Assembly: GCA_029210945.1 (NCBI GenBank)
Contig: JARGGH010000005.1
Location: forward strand, 36,431-100,430
Reading direction: 5' to 3'
DNA from: Anaerolineales bacterium
GTDB taxonomy: Bacteria; Chloroflexota; Anaerolineae; Anaerolineales; E44-bin32
Length of the DNA: 64,000 nucleotides
Positions within the stretch are counted from its first letter, which is position 1. Each line of letters begins with the position of its first letter. Shown here in pieces: positions 8,543 to 18,754 of the stretch. A model generated the notes under the pieces. The model was given only the letters and a program-made list of their open reading frames with translations, was not told where the DNA came from and made no database searches. Made by a program: the position numbers and the translations under genes.

Positions 8543-9916
8543 ATGAAATACCACTTATGGACCGCAGGATGTCAGATGAACGTCGCCGATTCGCAGCGCG
8601 TCGCCTCGGCTCTGGAGCGATTGGGCTATGATGCCACCGCGCGCGCTGAAAATGCCGATGTTATCGTGCTCAATACCTGCGTAGTGCGCCAAAGTGCGGA
8701 GGATAAAGCGCACGGCCGCCTCAGCTCGCTGCAGCCTTTGAAAGAAAAGAACCCTGAGCTCGTCATCAACCTGATGGGCTGCATGGTGGGCGTCAAGGGC
8801 AGCGGGGAAATGCAAAAAGTGTACCCCTTCGTCGATGTCTTCTCACCCCCTTCGGACCCACAGCCTCTGCTGGACCACCTGCGCAGCGCCGAGGCACAGG
8901 AACTGACCCTGCATGAAACGGAAGAGCGCTTCGCGGTCATGGATGGCGACCTGCTGCTTCCCAGGGAGGCGCGCGGCAACCTGGTCTCCGCCTTCGTCCC
9001 GATCGTGTATGGCTGCTCTCACGCCTGCTCCTATTGTGTGATCCCGTTCCGCCGTGGCGCTGAACAGAGCCGCTCAATCGGCACGATCACTCAAGAGGTC
9101 CGGGCGCTCGTCGATCAGGGCGTGCGCGAGGTGACTTTACTGGGCCAGATCGTTGACCGTTACGGCCTCGACATTGAGAATGGTCCGAACCTCTCCGATC
9201 TTTTACGCGTGCTGCACGAGATCGACGGCCTGGACCGCATCCGGTTCCTGACCTCCCACCCGAATTGGATGACCGACGAACTTCTACATACGGTCGCCGA
9301 ACTGCCGAAAGTCTGTGAGCACATCGAGGTACCTGTTCAGGCAGGGGATGATCAGGTCCTGGAGCGCATGAAGCGTGGTTACAGCGTCGATGCATACCGC
9401 CGCTTAATCGATCGCATCCGGGTGATCATACCGGGCGTTTCGATTGCAACAGACATCATCGTCGGTTTCCCTGGCGAGACTCGCGCTCAATTTCAAGAAA
9501 CCTATGATTTGCTCGCCGAATTAAAATTGGATGTCGCCCATCTCGCGCGTTATTCACCCCGACCACAGACCGTCTCATCCCGGAAGATGGAAGACTCGAT
9601 TTCTGACGATGAGAAAATGCGTCGCTTCCGCCTTCTTGAAGAGCTTCAAGCCGGGATCGCGGCTGAAATTAACGCCACCTATCACAACAAGGTCGTTGAA
9701 GTCCTGGTAGAAGAGATGCACAAAACGCGCTGGAAGGGCCGCACACGCACGAACAAGCTCGTATTCTTCGAATCATCACAGGACATGCGGGGGCAGACCG
9801 TCGATGTCCTCATCGATTGGACGGGCCCGTGGAGCATGGTGGGCACCCCTGTTGACAAAACTGCCTATCCGAGTGGGGATCAACCAACTCTGGCCGCCTG
9901 GGGACCTCTCCAATAA
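8543..9916 (+). CDS. miaB: tRNA-2-methylthio-N6-dimethylallyladenosine synthase MiaB
   Basis: A radical-SAM methylthiotransferase that adds the methylthio group to i6A37 of tRNA. The N-terminal UPF0004 domain has its three cluster cysteines in 'TAGCQMN', 'LNTCVVRQSAE' and 'MGCMVG'. The radical-SAM motif is 'CSHACSYC' (CxxxCxxC), and the protein ends with a TRAM RNA-binding domain. Length is about 457 residues, normal for the family. The start is ATG 8543, where the conserved 'KYHLWTAGCQMN' begins and which suits a leaderless mRNA from the TATAAT at 8530-8535. ATG 8534 (AAGG 5 nt upstream) is the alternative and adds three residues. The frame stays open far upstream, but that extension overlaps the divergent esterase gene. 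Confidence 0.93.
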   Translation: MKYHLWTAGCQMNVADSQRVASALERLGYDATARAENADVIVLNTCVVRQSAEDKAHGRLSSLQPLKEKNPELVINLMGCMVGVKGSGEMQKVYPFVDVFSPPSDPQPLLDHLRSAEAQELTLHETEERFAVMDGDLLLPREARGNLVSAFVPIVYGCSHACSYCVIPFRRGAEQSRSIGTITQEVRALVDQGVREVTLLGQIVDRYGLDIENGPNLSDLLRVLHEIDGLDRIRFLTSHPNWMTDELLHTVAELPKVCEHIEVPVQAGDDQVLERMKRGYSVDAYRRLIDRIRVIIPGVSIATDIIVGFPGETRAQFQETYDLLAELKLDVAHLARYSPRPQTVSSRKMEDSISDDEKMRRFRLLEELQAGIAAEINATYHNKVVEVLVEEMHKTRWKGRTRTNKLVFFESSQDMRGQTVDVLIDWTGPWSMVGTPVDKTAYPSGDQPTLAAWGPLQ

Positions 9917-10088
9917 TCCCATCCAGCACCCGGAAATCATGCGGGTGATACGATCTGGCGGCCATTTCCCACTTGACCCAAATTAGATGCGGCTGTAGCA
10001 TGCTGGTATATAAAGTCGTCCATAATTTCATAGACGCCTGAAAGTATGACCCTCAGTTTTCTCAAAACCAAAAGGCAGGAGATAAACC

Positions 10089-11087
10089 ATGACCCAGTTG
10101 AAAACCGGCATCAGATTCATCGCACTTATTCTTCTTGCGATCCTCGCGCTCTCAGCATGCAACTTCCCGGGGATGCAGACACCGGACCCATTTCCCACCT
10201 ACGCAGCCCAAACGGTGGAAGCCCGCTTGACGAGCGCGGTGCAGGAGCCTCCCACGCAGGAAACGCCGCCAGCAGCCCCGACAACACCTGCCCCCGCGAC
10301 GGCGATAAACACGTCGGAAGCCCCTACGGCGACGAACACCCCCATCCCGACCGAGACTGAGGTGCCCTGCAACAAGGCTGCCTTTGTCACCGACGTCACC
10401 ATCCCTGATGGAACGGACCTCGAACCAGGCGAGAGCTTCACAAAAACATGGCGCCTGCGCAACACAGGGTCATGCACCTGGAATTCCAATTACGAACTGC
10501 TATTCAAGGACGGCGACGCGATGAGCGGGCTGGCCTCCAAGAAGCTGACCGGTTCCGTCGCACCCGGCGCGACCGTCGATATCTCGGTTGACCTGAAGGC
10601 ACCCAATAGCGAAGGCAGCTACAAGGGCTTCTGGTGGCTGCGGTCGGACGCCGGCATCGTCTTCGGCGTTGGAAGCAGCGGGGATGTTCCCTTCTACGTC
10701 GAGATCGATGTCGTCAAGGTCGAAACAGTGTTATCAAGCGGGGAGTTTGACCTCGATCAAACCTGGACTGCCGATCTTGATACAGGAACAGTCGGACCGC
10801 CGCCTGCGGATCGGGATATTCAATTCGAAGCGGTATCTGCAGCGGAAAAATATATCCGCCCCTTTAATAACGCCAAGATAAAATTGATGGCCGATCGCAC
10901 GCCGAGTCTGGATGACTGTAAATCCGCCAGTCTGTCGACAAACCGTGTGCCTCTGGGAGACATCGATCCAGGAGACGTCTTCTGCTATGTGACCAACCTG
11001 GGTAACTATGGTCGCTTTGAGGTAGAGACGATCTCGGGTGGTGGTGTCCAGACCATGCATATCGATTATCGAACCTGGGATTCTTAG
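10089..11087 (+). CDS. Lipoprotein with NBR1-type Ig-like domain
   Basis: A 332-residue predicted lipoprotein: signal peptide with lipobox 'LSAC' (Cys 24), then a Thr/Pro/Ala-rich linker (about 45-90). An Ig-like domain of the NBR1 ('next to BRCA1') type follows (about 95-205). Its hallmarks are visible: 'DLEPGESFTKTWRLRNTGSCTW', 'LAP/VAPGATVDISVDLKAP' and 'GSYKGFWWLRSDAG' (segments shortened to key residues W, N-x-G-x-C-x-W and G-x-Y-x-G-x-W). The remaining C-terminal part (about 215-332) is unrecognised. Such domains recur in Chloroflexota surface proteins. Role unknown, probably protein or carbohydrate binding outside the cell. AGGAGA precedes the ATG by 6 nt. Confidence 0.85.
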   Translation: MTQLKTGIRFIALILLAILALSACNFPGMQTPDPFPTYAAQTVEARLTSAVQEPPTQETPPAAPTTPAPATAINTSEAPTATNTPIPTETEVPCNKAAFVTDVTIPDGTDLEPGESFTKTWRLRNTGSCTWNSNYELLFKDGDAMSGLASKKLTGSVAPGATVDISVDLKAPNSEGSYKGFWWLRSDAGIVFGVGSSGDVPFYVEIDVVKVETVLSSGEFDLDQTWTADLDTGTVGPPPADRDIQFEAVSAAEKYIRPFNNAKIKLMADRTPSLDDCKSASLSTNRVPLGDIDPGDVFCYVTNLGNYGRFEVETISGGGVQTMHIDYRTWDS

Positions 11088-11121
11088 TCCCGGCTTCTCA
11101 CAAATACAGCCAAAATAGAGC

Positions 11122-11147
11122 AGACCCCCGGCAAGATGCGGGGGTCT
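11122..11147 (+). terminator. Rho-independent terminator after NBR1-Ig lipoprotein
   Basis: A 9-bp stem, AGACCCCCG (11122-11130) with CGGGGGTCT (11139-11147), with an 8-nt loop and TTTA downstream, 35 bp after the stop codon. Confidence 0.82.
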
Positions 11148-11262
11148 TTACTTGCAGGGAAAATAACATCGAGCTCTGCAGATCATTCCAGCTAATTACG
11201 CCCGAATCCCTTTCTCAAGATGCTACAATCAATGGATATCCAATTTCGCAGGAGATCGCTCG

Positions 11263-14046
11263 ATGGCATCCAAACCTCGTTTGTTCCTGATTGATGGGCA
11301 TGCGCTCGCTTATCGCACCTACTACGCGTTAACAGGCGCGGGCGGTGGCGATCGCTGGCTCACAAAATCTGGCGAACCAACGGCGGGCACCTACGGTTTC
11401 ACTTCGGTGCTCTTGAAACTGCTCGAGGAGGAAGAGCCGGAATACCTGGCCGTCTCGTTCGACACCGGGCGAACCTTCCGCGATGATCTCTACGATGAAT
11501 ACAAGGCCACCCGCGAGAAGATGCCTGACGACCTGCGCCTGCAGATTGAGCGCATCCGGGAGGTCGTAAATACATTCGGGATCCCAATCCTTGAAGCGGA
11601 GAATTACGAAGCCGATGACGTGCTGGGGACGATCGCGCGGCAGGCTGCTGAAAAGGATATCGAAGTTGTCATTCTCACCGGCGACCGCGATCTGCTCCAA
11701 CTGGCCTCAGAGAACGTCATCATCAGGCTGGCTGGCCAGAAGCTATCCGAGGCAGTCGATTACGGTCCTGAGGAAGTCCGCAGTCGTTATGAACTGGACC
11801 CGGAACAACTCATCGACCAAAAAGCGCTTATGGGAGATTCAAGCGACAACATCCCGGGCATCCGCGGCATCGGGGAAAAGACCTCGCTTAAGCTGCTCAA
11901 GGAATATGAAGATCTGGATGGCATTTATGCACACCTCGAACAGGTGGCCACCCGCTATCGCAACATGCTCGAAGACCAGCGCGAGCAAGCTTACCTGAGC
12001 CGTGAGCTTGGCAAAATTGTGACCGACGTCCCGATCGAATTTAACCTTGAAGCCTGCCGAGCAGCGGGATACGATCGCGACGCGATCGCCGACCTTTTTC
12101 GTGATCTTGAATTCCGCACACTGCTCAATCGCATTCCTGGCGTGGAGGAGCTCGAGCAGGGGGGACAAATGAACCTCTTTGTAAGCGCCACTGATCAGAC
12201 CACAGAAGCTCTGGTCGAAACCATCACAGTGCAAGATGAAGAATCACTATCCAACTTACGTGAGAAGCTCAAACAGGCGGATTTGATCGCTTTCGATGTT
12301 GAGACGACGAGTACCGACCCGATGCAAGCGGAGCTCGTCGGGATTTCGGTCGCCATAACCCCAGAGGAAGGCTATTACATCCCCACCGGTCATGCCGGTA
12401 ACCACGACGGCGGCAGCCAGCTTCCGCTTGGAAGGGTTCTTGACAGCCTGCGTGAATCTTTCACGGATCCGGATGTACCGAAGATCGGGCACAATCTAAA
12501 ATACGACTACCTGGTTCTCGCCAGGTACGGCCTGGAAGCCGAACCGCTGGCTTTCGATACGATGATTGCCGAATGGCTCTGTGACCCGGCTTCTCGCAAC
12601 CTTGGTTTGAAGAGCCTCGCCTGGGTGCGATTGGGGCTCGAGATGACCGAGATCAGCGAGCTCATCGGTCGCGGCCGCAGCCAGCGCACGATGGCTATGG
12701 TGACCATTGAGGCAGCCGCGCCCTATGCCGCTGCCGACGCTGCCATCTGTCTGCGCTTGAAACCTGGGCTCGAAGAGGAGCTCAAGAGCAAAGAACAGTG
12801 GGAGCTGTTTAACAATGTTGAGATGCCACTCGTGCCCATCTTAGCCGGGATGGAGCGGGCCGGGATCAGATTAGACACCGGATTTCTTGACCAACTTGCT
12901 GGGACCATGCAGTCACGGCTCGATGAGATCGAAACCGAGATCTTTGAGATCGTCGGGCATGAATTCAACATCAACTCGACCCAGCAGCTCTCCACTGTGC
13001 TTTTCGACGAACTCAAACTGGCGCCTCCTGACCGGACCCGGAAGACAAGCTCGGGGTTTTATTCCACCGCAGCTTCCGTGCTTGAGGAATTGAAAACACA
13101 GCATGAGATTGCGGCGCTGGTTCTCGAACACCGCGAAATTGCCAAACTCAAGTCAACCTATGCCGATTCATTCCCCGACCAGGTGAACCCGGAAACCGGG
13201 CGCGTGCACACCTCCTACAATCAGACGGGATCGGTCACCGGTCGGCTCGCTTCTTCAGACCCTAATTTGCAGAATATCCCGATCCGTACAGAATTGGGGC
13301 GCGAGATCCGTAGAGCTTTTGTTGCCGATCCCGGAAACGTTCTGCTGAGCACCGACTACTCTCAGATCGAACTGCGCATCGTTGCCCATATCGCAGAAGA
13401 TACGGCGATGATCGAGGCTTTCCTCAATGACCAGGATATTCACGCTGCCACCGCCGCGGCGATTTCCGGCACAGCGCTTGAAGACGTCACACCCGATCTG
13501 CGCCGCAATGCTAAGGCGATCAACTTCGGGTTGATCTACGGGATGAGCCCTTACGGTCTTACACGGACCACAAATCTCACCCTCGCGGAAGCCGAGAACT
13601 TCGTGCAGGCCTACTTCGAACGCTTTCCAGGCGTCAAAAACTACCTGGACCAGGTCCGGGAACGTGTGATCGTAGATGGATACGTTTCCACACTGCTGGG
13701 TCGCCGACGATACTTTCCCCAGTTGGAGCAGAGCTCAAGCGTCAACGAAATGGTCCGCTCCCGGGCGCTGCGCGAGGCGATTAACGCGCCTATTCAGGGA
13801 ACCGCCGCGGACATCATCAAGCTCGCTATGCTTGATCTCCCCGAAGAACTTGAAAAATCCGGTTTGAAGGCGACGATGCTGCTGCAGGTCCATGATGAAC
13901 TTGTCTTCGAGTGCCCATCTGGTGAACTGCACGCGACCGCGGATCTGGTCGAGAAGGTCATGCAGAAGGCTTATGAGCTCGACGTTCCATTAAAGACCGA
14001 TACGAAGTTCGGTGAAAATTGGGCTGATATGAAGCTTCTTGAATGA
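11263..14046 (+). CDS. polA: DNA polymerase I
   Basis: A 927-residue, three-domain family A polymerase for Okazaki-fragment maturation and repair. The 5'-3' exonuclease domain (about 1-290) has 'LIDGHALAYR', 'YEADDVLGT' and 'GDSSDNIPG'. The 3'-5' exonuclease domain (about 325-520) keeps all acidic motifs: 'FDVETT' (DxE), 'GHNLKYD' (NxxxD) and 'YAAADA' (YxxxD), so proofreading is probably active. In the polymerase domain, motif A is 'STDYSQIELR', motif B 'RRNAKAINFGLIYG' and motif C 'VHDELVFE'. GGAG precedes the ATG by 8 nt. A TACAAT at 11224-11229 may be its -10 box, without a good -35. Confidence 0.97.
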   Translation: MASKPRLFLIDGHALAYRTYYALTGAGGGDRWLTKSGEPTAGTYGFTSVLLKLLEEEEPEYLAVSFDTGRTFRDDLYDEYKATREKMPDDLRLQIERIREVVNTFGIPILEAENYEADDVLGTIARQAAEKDIEVVILTGDRDLLQLASENVIIRLAGQKLSEAVDYGPEEVRSRYELDPEQLIDQKALMGDSSDNIPGIRGIGEKTSLKLLKEYEDLDGIYAHLEQVATRYRNMLEDQREQAYLSRELGKIVTDVPIEFNLEACRAAGYDRDAIADLFRDLEFRTLLNRIPGVEELEQGGQMNLFVSATDQTTEALVETITVQDEESLSNLREKLKQADLIAFDVETTSTDPMQAELVGISVAITPEEGYYIPTGHAGNHDGGSQLPLGRVLDSLRESFTDPDVPKIGHNLKYDYLVLARYGLEAEPLAFDTMIAEWLCDPASRNLGLKSLAWVRLGLEMTEISELIGRGRSQRTMAMVTIEAAAPYAAADAAICLRLKPGLEEELKSKEQWELFNNVEMPLVPILAGMERAGIRLDTGFLDQLAGTMQSRLDEIETEIFEIVGHEFNINSTQQLSTVLFDELKLAPPDRTRKTSSGFYSTAASVLEELKTQHEIAALVLEHREIAKLKSTYADSFPDQVNPETGRVHTSYNQTGSVTGRLASSDPNLQNIPIRTELGREIRRAFVADPGNVLLSTDYSQIELRIVAHIAEDTAMIEAFLNDQDIHAATAAAISGTALEDVTPDLRRNAKAINFGLIYGMSPYGLTRTTNLTLAEAENFVQAYFERFPGVKNYLDQVRERVIVDGYVSTLLGRRRYFPQLEQSSSVNEMVRSRALREAINAPIQGTAADIIKLAMLDLPEELEKSGLKATMLLQVHDELVFECPSGELHATADLVEKVMQKAYELDVPLKTDTKFGENWADMKLLE

Positions 14047-14236
14047 ATTGGTGTTGTAATTAACACCGAAAACATGTCTGAACGCCGCATTTTGGGAGCC
14101 GGCTGACTGGCCTTGTTCATGCATCTAGAATCGGAAAGAATGTGCTTCAGTTCAGAAAGAAATCGGGGCCCGGGGCGGCCGGATCGAGACTATGCTATAC
14201 TCGCCTCGCTACCCCAATAGATAAGCTACGGACACA

Positions 14237-16570
14237 ATGACAGAGCGTCAGCAGCACTTCGAGGAATCAATGCGTTTAGGCCACTCCGCTGCCTGGGATT
14301 TGGAGTGGGATAAAGCCATTGGCTTCTACCGCAAAGCGCTGGCATTAAGCCCCGATCATCCGGGCGCGCTCACCAGCCTTGGCCTCGCCTTGCTGGAATC
14401 AGAGCAGTATCAGGAAGCGCTCAAGATCTACCAGCACGCGGGCAAACTTTCACCGGAAAACCCGATACCGATTGAGAAGATCTCAGAAATTCTCGAGCGG
14501 CTCGGAAAGATTGATGATGCCGTCGCACGCCGCAAGGCAGCTGCCGACCTGCACATTAAGCAGCACAACGCAGAGCGTGCCATCGACAATTGGTCGCACA
14601 TCGCACGCTTACAGCCCAATAACCGCTCCAGCCGGGCAAAGCTAGCCGAAGTTTACGATCGTCTCGGACGCAAACGGGAAGCGGTCTATGAGTACCTCGC
14701 CCTCGCTTCGATCCTCCAGAAAGAGGGCAAGATTGACCGCGCGATCGAAGCGGTCCAACGGGCATTGCGCATCATTCCGGGAGAGAAAGAAGCCGCCCAG
14801 GCATTGCGCAAACTCCAACAGGGCGATCAACTGCCTGCTCCGCTCGAGCCGCGCGGGGCGACTGCGCCCCTGCGGATGAAAGATGTGCGGGATTTCCTTA
14901 AATCCGAGGACGATGAAATTGAGGTCGAGGACAGTCAGCAGGCAGACCCTGAAGCCGTCGCTCAAACCAGGGCGTTGACGATCATTGCCGGACTCGTCTT
15001 CGAGGACCAATCCGATGATGAGCAGGGCGACTCCTCCCCGGCGGAATTGTCCGATCTGACGGAAGGGCGCATTAGCCTGGAACGCAAGCAGATCGGCCAG
15101 CCGCGCATGCTGCATTATCTCGGCCAGGCGATCGACCTCCAGACGCACGGCAATCAGCGCCAGGCGGTCAGTGAGTACGAACGGGCCATTCAAGCCGGAC
15201 TTGATCATCCAGCGGTGCACTACAACCTCGGCATCCTGCTCAAGAATCTCGAAGAACGGGACGAAGCCGCCAAGCATCTCAGCCTCTCGCTCGGACACCC
15301 TGAATTGGACCTCGGAGCGAATCTGGCGCTGGGGCGGCTCGCCCGCATCAAAGAGGATCTGCCCGAAGCAGCCCGCCACCTTTTGCAAGCACTGCACAAG
15401 GCGGACAGTCTCTCCATCGACGAAAGCCAATCCAGCCAGCTCACCCAGCTTTACGACACTATTCTCGCTTCACTCAATGAGGGAGACGAGGATTCGCTTT
15501 CAAAGATCGTCGAGAACACTCTGAATTTCCTGAGCGGACCAGAGTGGCTGGAACGTCTGCGACAGGCGCGCCGCTCCTTGGCATCTGGCAGCGATGGCGC
15601 CGCACTGGTGCCGATCGCCGATATGCTCGCCGTCGGCGGCACAGAAAAAGTGCTCAAATCCATCGGGCGTATTGATGACTTTATGAACCGCGGCCTGCAT
15701 CTTGTTGCCCTCGAAGAGGCGATGCTGGCGATGGACTACGTTCCCAGCTATCTGGGATTGCACTTCCGCATCGCTGAGATCCTGATCCAGCGCGGAAACA
15801 CACCCGGAGGGATGACAAAACTCCGCACGATTGCCCGCGCGCATAAAGTCCGTGGGGAGATCTCTCAGGCCGCAACAATTTTCAAACGCATCATCCGGCA
15901 TTCACCGATCGACATCAGCGCCCGCAAACAGCTCATTCACCTGCTCGCCCAGCAGGATCGTGTTCAGGAAGCGCTCGAGCAATATATTGAACTGGCCGAC
16001 CTGTACCGGCAAATGGCGGAAATCGATAACGCCCGCATCGCCCTCCAGGAAGCGCTCGCGCTCACCCAGCGCAGCGCGGTGGATCGCGAGTGGCGCATCC
16101 GGCTGCTTAACCGCATCGGAGACATCGATCTTTCGCATCTCGACTGGCGTGAAGCACTGCGTATTTTCGAGGAGGTCTGTGAGCTTGATCCTGATAACGA
16201 GAGCGCCCGTTTACAGGTCATCGATCTCAATCTCCGCCTGGGCCAGGAAAACGAAGCCGGCAAGGCGCTGGACCAGCAGCTTGAACACCTCGTTCAATCC
16301 GATCAATCGAAGGAAGCGCTCTCATTGATCGAGGACCTCGCCCGCGAGTATCCCGGCAAACAGATCCTGCACTCAAGGCTCGCCAGAGCCTACCGGGCTG
16401 CCGGTCGCAAGGCCGACGCGATCGCACAATATGATGCGCTCGGAGAAATTCAACTAGATGCCGGGCAGACCACGGAAGCTGCCCGGACGATCGAGACGAT
16501 TATCAGCCTCGACCCTCCGAATATCGAGGGCTATCAGGAATTACTGCGCAACATCAAGAATGATCAGTAA
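14237..16570 (+). CDS. Large tetratricopeptide-repeat protein
   Basis: A 777-residue protein made almost wholly of TPR-like helical repeats, with no signal peptide. N-terminal repeats (about 10-200) show the TPR pattern clearly ('AIGFYRKALALSPDHPGALTSLGLAL', key residues W/L-G-Y-A-P). An acidic, low-complexity linker (about 215-275) follows, then a second block to the C-terminus. It probably acts as a cytoplasmic scaffold. It sits between polA and cdaA, 30 bp before the latter, so it may share a transcript with the c-di-AMP genes; no functional link can be proven. TATACT at 14196-14201 is a possible -10 box. Confidence 0.85.
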   Translation: MTERQQHFEESMRLGHSAAWDLEWDKAIGFYRKALALSPDHPGALTSLGLALLESEQYQEALKIYQHAGKLSPENPIPIEKISEILERLGKIDDAVARRKAAADLHIKQHNAERAIDNWSHIARLQPNNRSSRAKLAEVYDRLGRKREAVYEYLALASILQKEGKIDRAIEAVQRALRIIPGEKEAAQALRKLQQGDQLPAPLEPRGATAPLRMKDVRDFLKSEDDEIEVEDSQQADPEAVAQTRALTIIAGLVFEDQSDDEQGDSSPAELSDLTEGRISLERKQIGQPRMLHYLGQAIDLQTHGNQRQAVSEYERAIQAGLDHPAVHYNLGILLKNLEERDEAAKHLSLSLGHPELDLGANLALGRLARIKEDLPEAARHLLQALHKADSLSIDESQSSQLTQLYDTILASLNEGDEDSLSKIVENTLNFLSGPEWLERLRQARRSLASGSDGAALVPIADMLAVGGTEKVLKSIGRIDDFMNRGLHLVALEEAMLAMDYVPSYLGLHFRIAEILIQRGNTPGGMTKLRTIARAHKVRGEISQAATIFKRIIRHSPIDISARKQLIHLLAQQDRVQEALEQYIELADLYRQMAEIDNARIALQEALALTQRSAVDREWRIRLLNRIGDIDLSHLDWREALRIFEEVCELDPDNESARLQVIDLNLRLGQENEAGKALDQQLEHLVQSDQSKEALSLIEDLAREYPGKQILHSRLARAYRAAGRKADAIAQYDALGEIQLDAGQTTEAARTIETIISLDPPNIEGYQELLRNIKNDQ

Positions 16571-16600
16571 ACCGCAGCAAAAGGCATCAGGAACCCTAAC

Positions 16601-17476
16601 GTGGCCGATTTTCTACAAGAGCTGAGTTTTTTCTTCCAACGCTTCGATTGGCTGAGCGCCATCGATGTCGCTCTGGTTACGTTGGTTGTGTTCTTCTTGC
16701 TGCGGCTTTTGAGAGGTACGCAAGCGGTCGTGCTGCTGCGCGGGATGATTGTGCTCATCATCACCATCGCGCTGCTGACCAGTATGCTCAATCTTCCCGC
16801 GTTTACCTGGCTGTTGAACAACTCTCTGCCTGCACTGTTGGTCGCCATTCCGGTGATTTTCGCACCCGAGATACGCCGCGCCCTGGAGCGCCTGGGGCGT
16901 ACCGGTAGGATGTTCAGCGTATCGAGCAGCCCCGATCAGGTTGAACATCTGATCGATACGATCGGCACCACTGCCCAGCGCTTGTCCGATCGCCGCTACG
17001 GTGCCCTGATCGTCATCGAACGGGAGATTCCGCTCGAAGAGTATAAGGACACCGGTGTACGTCTGGATGCGGAGCTGACGCCCGAACTGCTGCTGCAAAT
17101 CTTCCATATCAACACTCCGCTGCACGACGGAGCGGCGATCATCCAGGAAGGTCGCATTGCCGCCGCGGCATGCGTCATGCCGCTTTCCTCCAGCGGTACG
17201 CTTACCCGCACACCTGAGCGTCAGATGGGATTACGGCATCGTGCCGCGCTCGGCATCAGCGAGGTGAGCGATGCCGTTTCTGTCGTCGTGTCCGAGGAGA
17301 CCGGAGGTATCTCGGTGACGCATAACGGCAGGATCATTCGCCGGCTGGATCAAGCCCGCTTACGCAATATCCTGACGGCCTTCTTCCGGCCACGCACCAG
17401 CAGCCGACTGCCCGCCTGGCTCGAACGGTTCTTTGTCCGGCAGAACCGGTTGTTCTCTGGCACGATCGGGGAATGA
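16601..17476 (+). CDS. cdaA: Diadenylate cyclase CdaA
   Basis: A 291-residue membrane enzyme that makes c-di-AMP from two ATP. Three N-terminal membrane helices (about 20-36, 42-60, 66-90) precede the DAC (DisA_N) domain. Its two catalytic motifs are intact: 'LHDGAAII' (Asp 176-Gly-Ala) and 'GLRHRAALG' (Arg 212-His-Arg). The start is GTG 16601, giving the usual N-terminus. The next gene 12 bp downstream is its YbbR-domain regulator, the standard cdaA-cdaR arrangement. c-di-AMP controls potassium and osmolyte balance and wall homeostasis. Confidence 0.95.
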   Translation: MADFLQELSFFFQRFDWLSAIDVALVTLVVFFLLRLLRGTQAVVLLRGMIVLIITIALLTSMLNLPAFTWLLNNSLPALLVAIPVIFAPEIRRALERLGRTGRMFSVSSSPDQVEHLIDTIGTTAQRLSDRRYGALIVIEREIPLEEYKDTGVRLDAELTPELLLQIFHINTPLHDGAAIIQEGRIAAAACVMPLSSSGTLTRTPERQMGLRHRAALGISEVSDAVSVVVSEETGGISVTHNGRIIRRLDQARLRNILTAFFRPRTSSRLPAWLERFFVRQNRLFSGTIGE

Positions 17477-17487
17477 GGCGCTAAATC

Positions 17488-18750
17488 ATGATCGGTTGGC
17501 TGCGCGAGAACCTCGGGACACTATTTCTGGCCTTTATCCTCTCCATCAGCGCGTGGGTCGCTGCGATCAGCGCGGAAGATCCGCTGCAGCAGCAGGTCTT
17601 CCTAGAGCTCGTGCCGATCGAATACCGCGATCTTCAATCCGGGCTAACGATTGTCGGTGATCTTCCCCAGGAAGCCGAAGTGACAATCCGGGCACCCTCC
17701 TCTGTGTGGCGCAATCTCTCCCAGCAAGACCTCGCGATCTACGCAGACCTCGCCGGCCTTGAAGCTGGCGTTCACCGCGTGCAGATCGAGGGAGATATCG
17801 ACCAGCGTGCCACACAGATCACCGAAATCTCGCCGGGATCCGTCTCCGTCACGATCGAGCCGCTGGCCACAAAGCAAGTCGATATTCGCGTGATATTAAC
17901 CGGAGAACCCGGCGCGGACTACGCCGCTGATGAACCGGTCCTCGAAATCGAACAGATCACGCTCAAAGGACCCCGCAGTGCGGTCGATGATGTCGAATCA
18001 GCCCAGATCAGAATCGACTTAAATAATCGCCAGCGTTCCATCGACCAACAATTTCCACTCACCCCGGTCGACGCTCAAGGAAATCCAGTCGAAGGTGTCG
18101 AGCTAGAACAAGAGAGCGTGAGTGTCCAGCTTCAAATCACCAAGCGCGAGAACATCCGCCGCCTGGTCGTCGTACCCATCGTTGAGGGGCGCGAGCAGCT
18201 GGAAGAGGACGGCTACTACCGCCTGACACGGATCAGCGTGGATCCGACGGAGGTTGCGGTATTCTCCGAGGACCCTGTTGCGCTCGAAGCGCTGCCGGGC
18301 TTCATCCAGACAGAGCCGTTGAACATCGCCAATCTGACAGAGGATCAGACCAGGACGGTGGCCCTTGATTTGCCGGAAGACTTCACTCTGGTCGGCGTCC
18401 AGAGTGTTGATATGACCGTAGAAATTGAGACGGTTGAGACCTCGATCGTGCTCACGCGTCCAGTTCAAATCGCCAACCTCGGTTTCGGCCTCTTTGCCTA
18501 TCCTTCCCCTGAGGAAGTGTCAATCATCCTCACCGGACCGAAAGTGATCCTTGATCAGATTACTTCCGAGCAGGTGAAAATTGTTGTTGACCTTGAAGAT
18601 CTCTCGATAGGGGTCTATCAACTCGATGTTGAAATCTCTGACGTTCCCGACCAGGTATCATTCGAAGAACCAAATCCGCCTGTGATCGAGGTTGAGATCA
18701 CCTTCACGCCACGCCCCACACCAACCGCAACATTCCAACCCGAATCTTGA
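17488..18750 (+). CDS. cdaR: YbbR-domain c-di-AMP cyclase regulator CdaR
   Basis: A 420-residue protein with one N-terminal membrane helix ('TLFLAFILSISAWVAAI', about 10-27) and an extracytoplasmic array of about four YbbR-type beta domains. Recurrent segments are 'VTIRAPSSVWRNL', 'ITLKGPRSAVDDV', 'VAVFSEDPVALEAL' and 'IILTGPKVILDQI'. It ends in a short Thr/Pro tail. It lies 12 bp after cdaA, and family knowledge says it binds and modulates CdaA. The der start codon follows 4 bp after its stop. Confidence 0.9.
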   Translation: MIGWLRENLGTLFLAFILSISAWVAAISAEDPLQQQVFLELVPIEYRDLQSGLTIVGDLPQEAEVTIRAPSSVWRNLSQQDLAIYADLAGLEAGVHRVQIEGDIDQRATQITEISPGSVSVTIEPLATKQVDIRVILTGEPGADYAADEPVLEIEQITLKGPRSAVDDVESAQIRIDLNNRQRSIDQQFPLTPVDAQGNPVEGVELEQESVSVQLQITKRENIRRLVVVPIVEGREQLEEDGYYRLTRISVDPTEVAVFSEDPVALEALPGFIQTEPLNIANLTEDQTRTVALDLPEDFTLVGVQSVDMTVEIETVETSIVLTRPVQIANLGFGLFAYPSPEEVSIILTGPKVILDQITSEQVKIVVDLEDLSIGVYQLDVEISDVPDQVSFEEPNPPVIEVEITFTPRPTPTATFQPES

Positions 18751-18754
18751 ACCG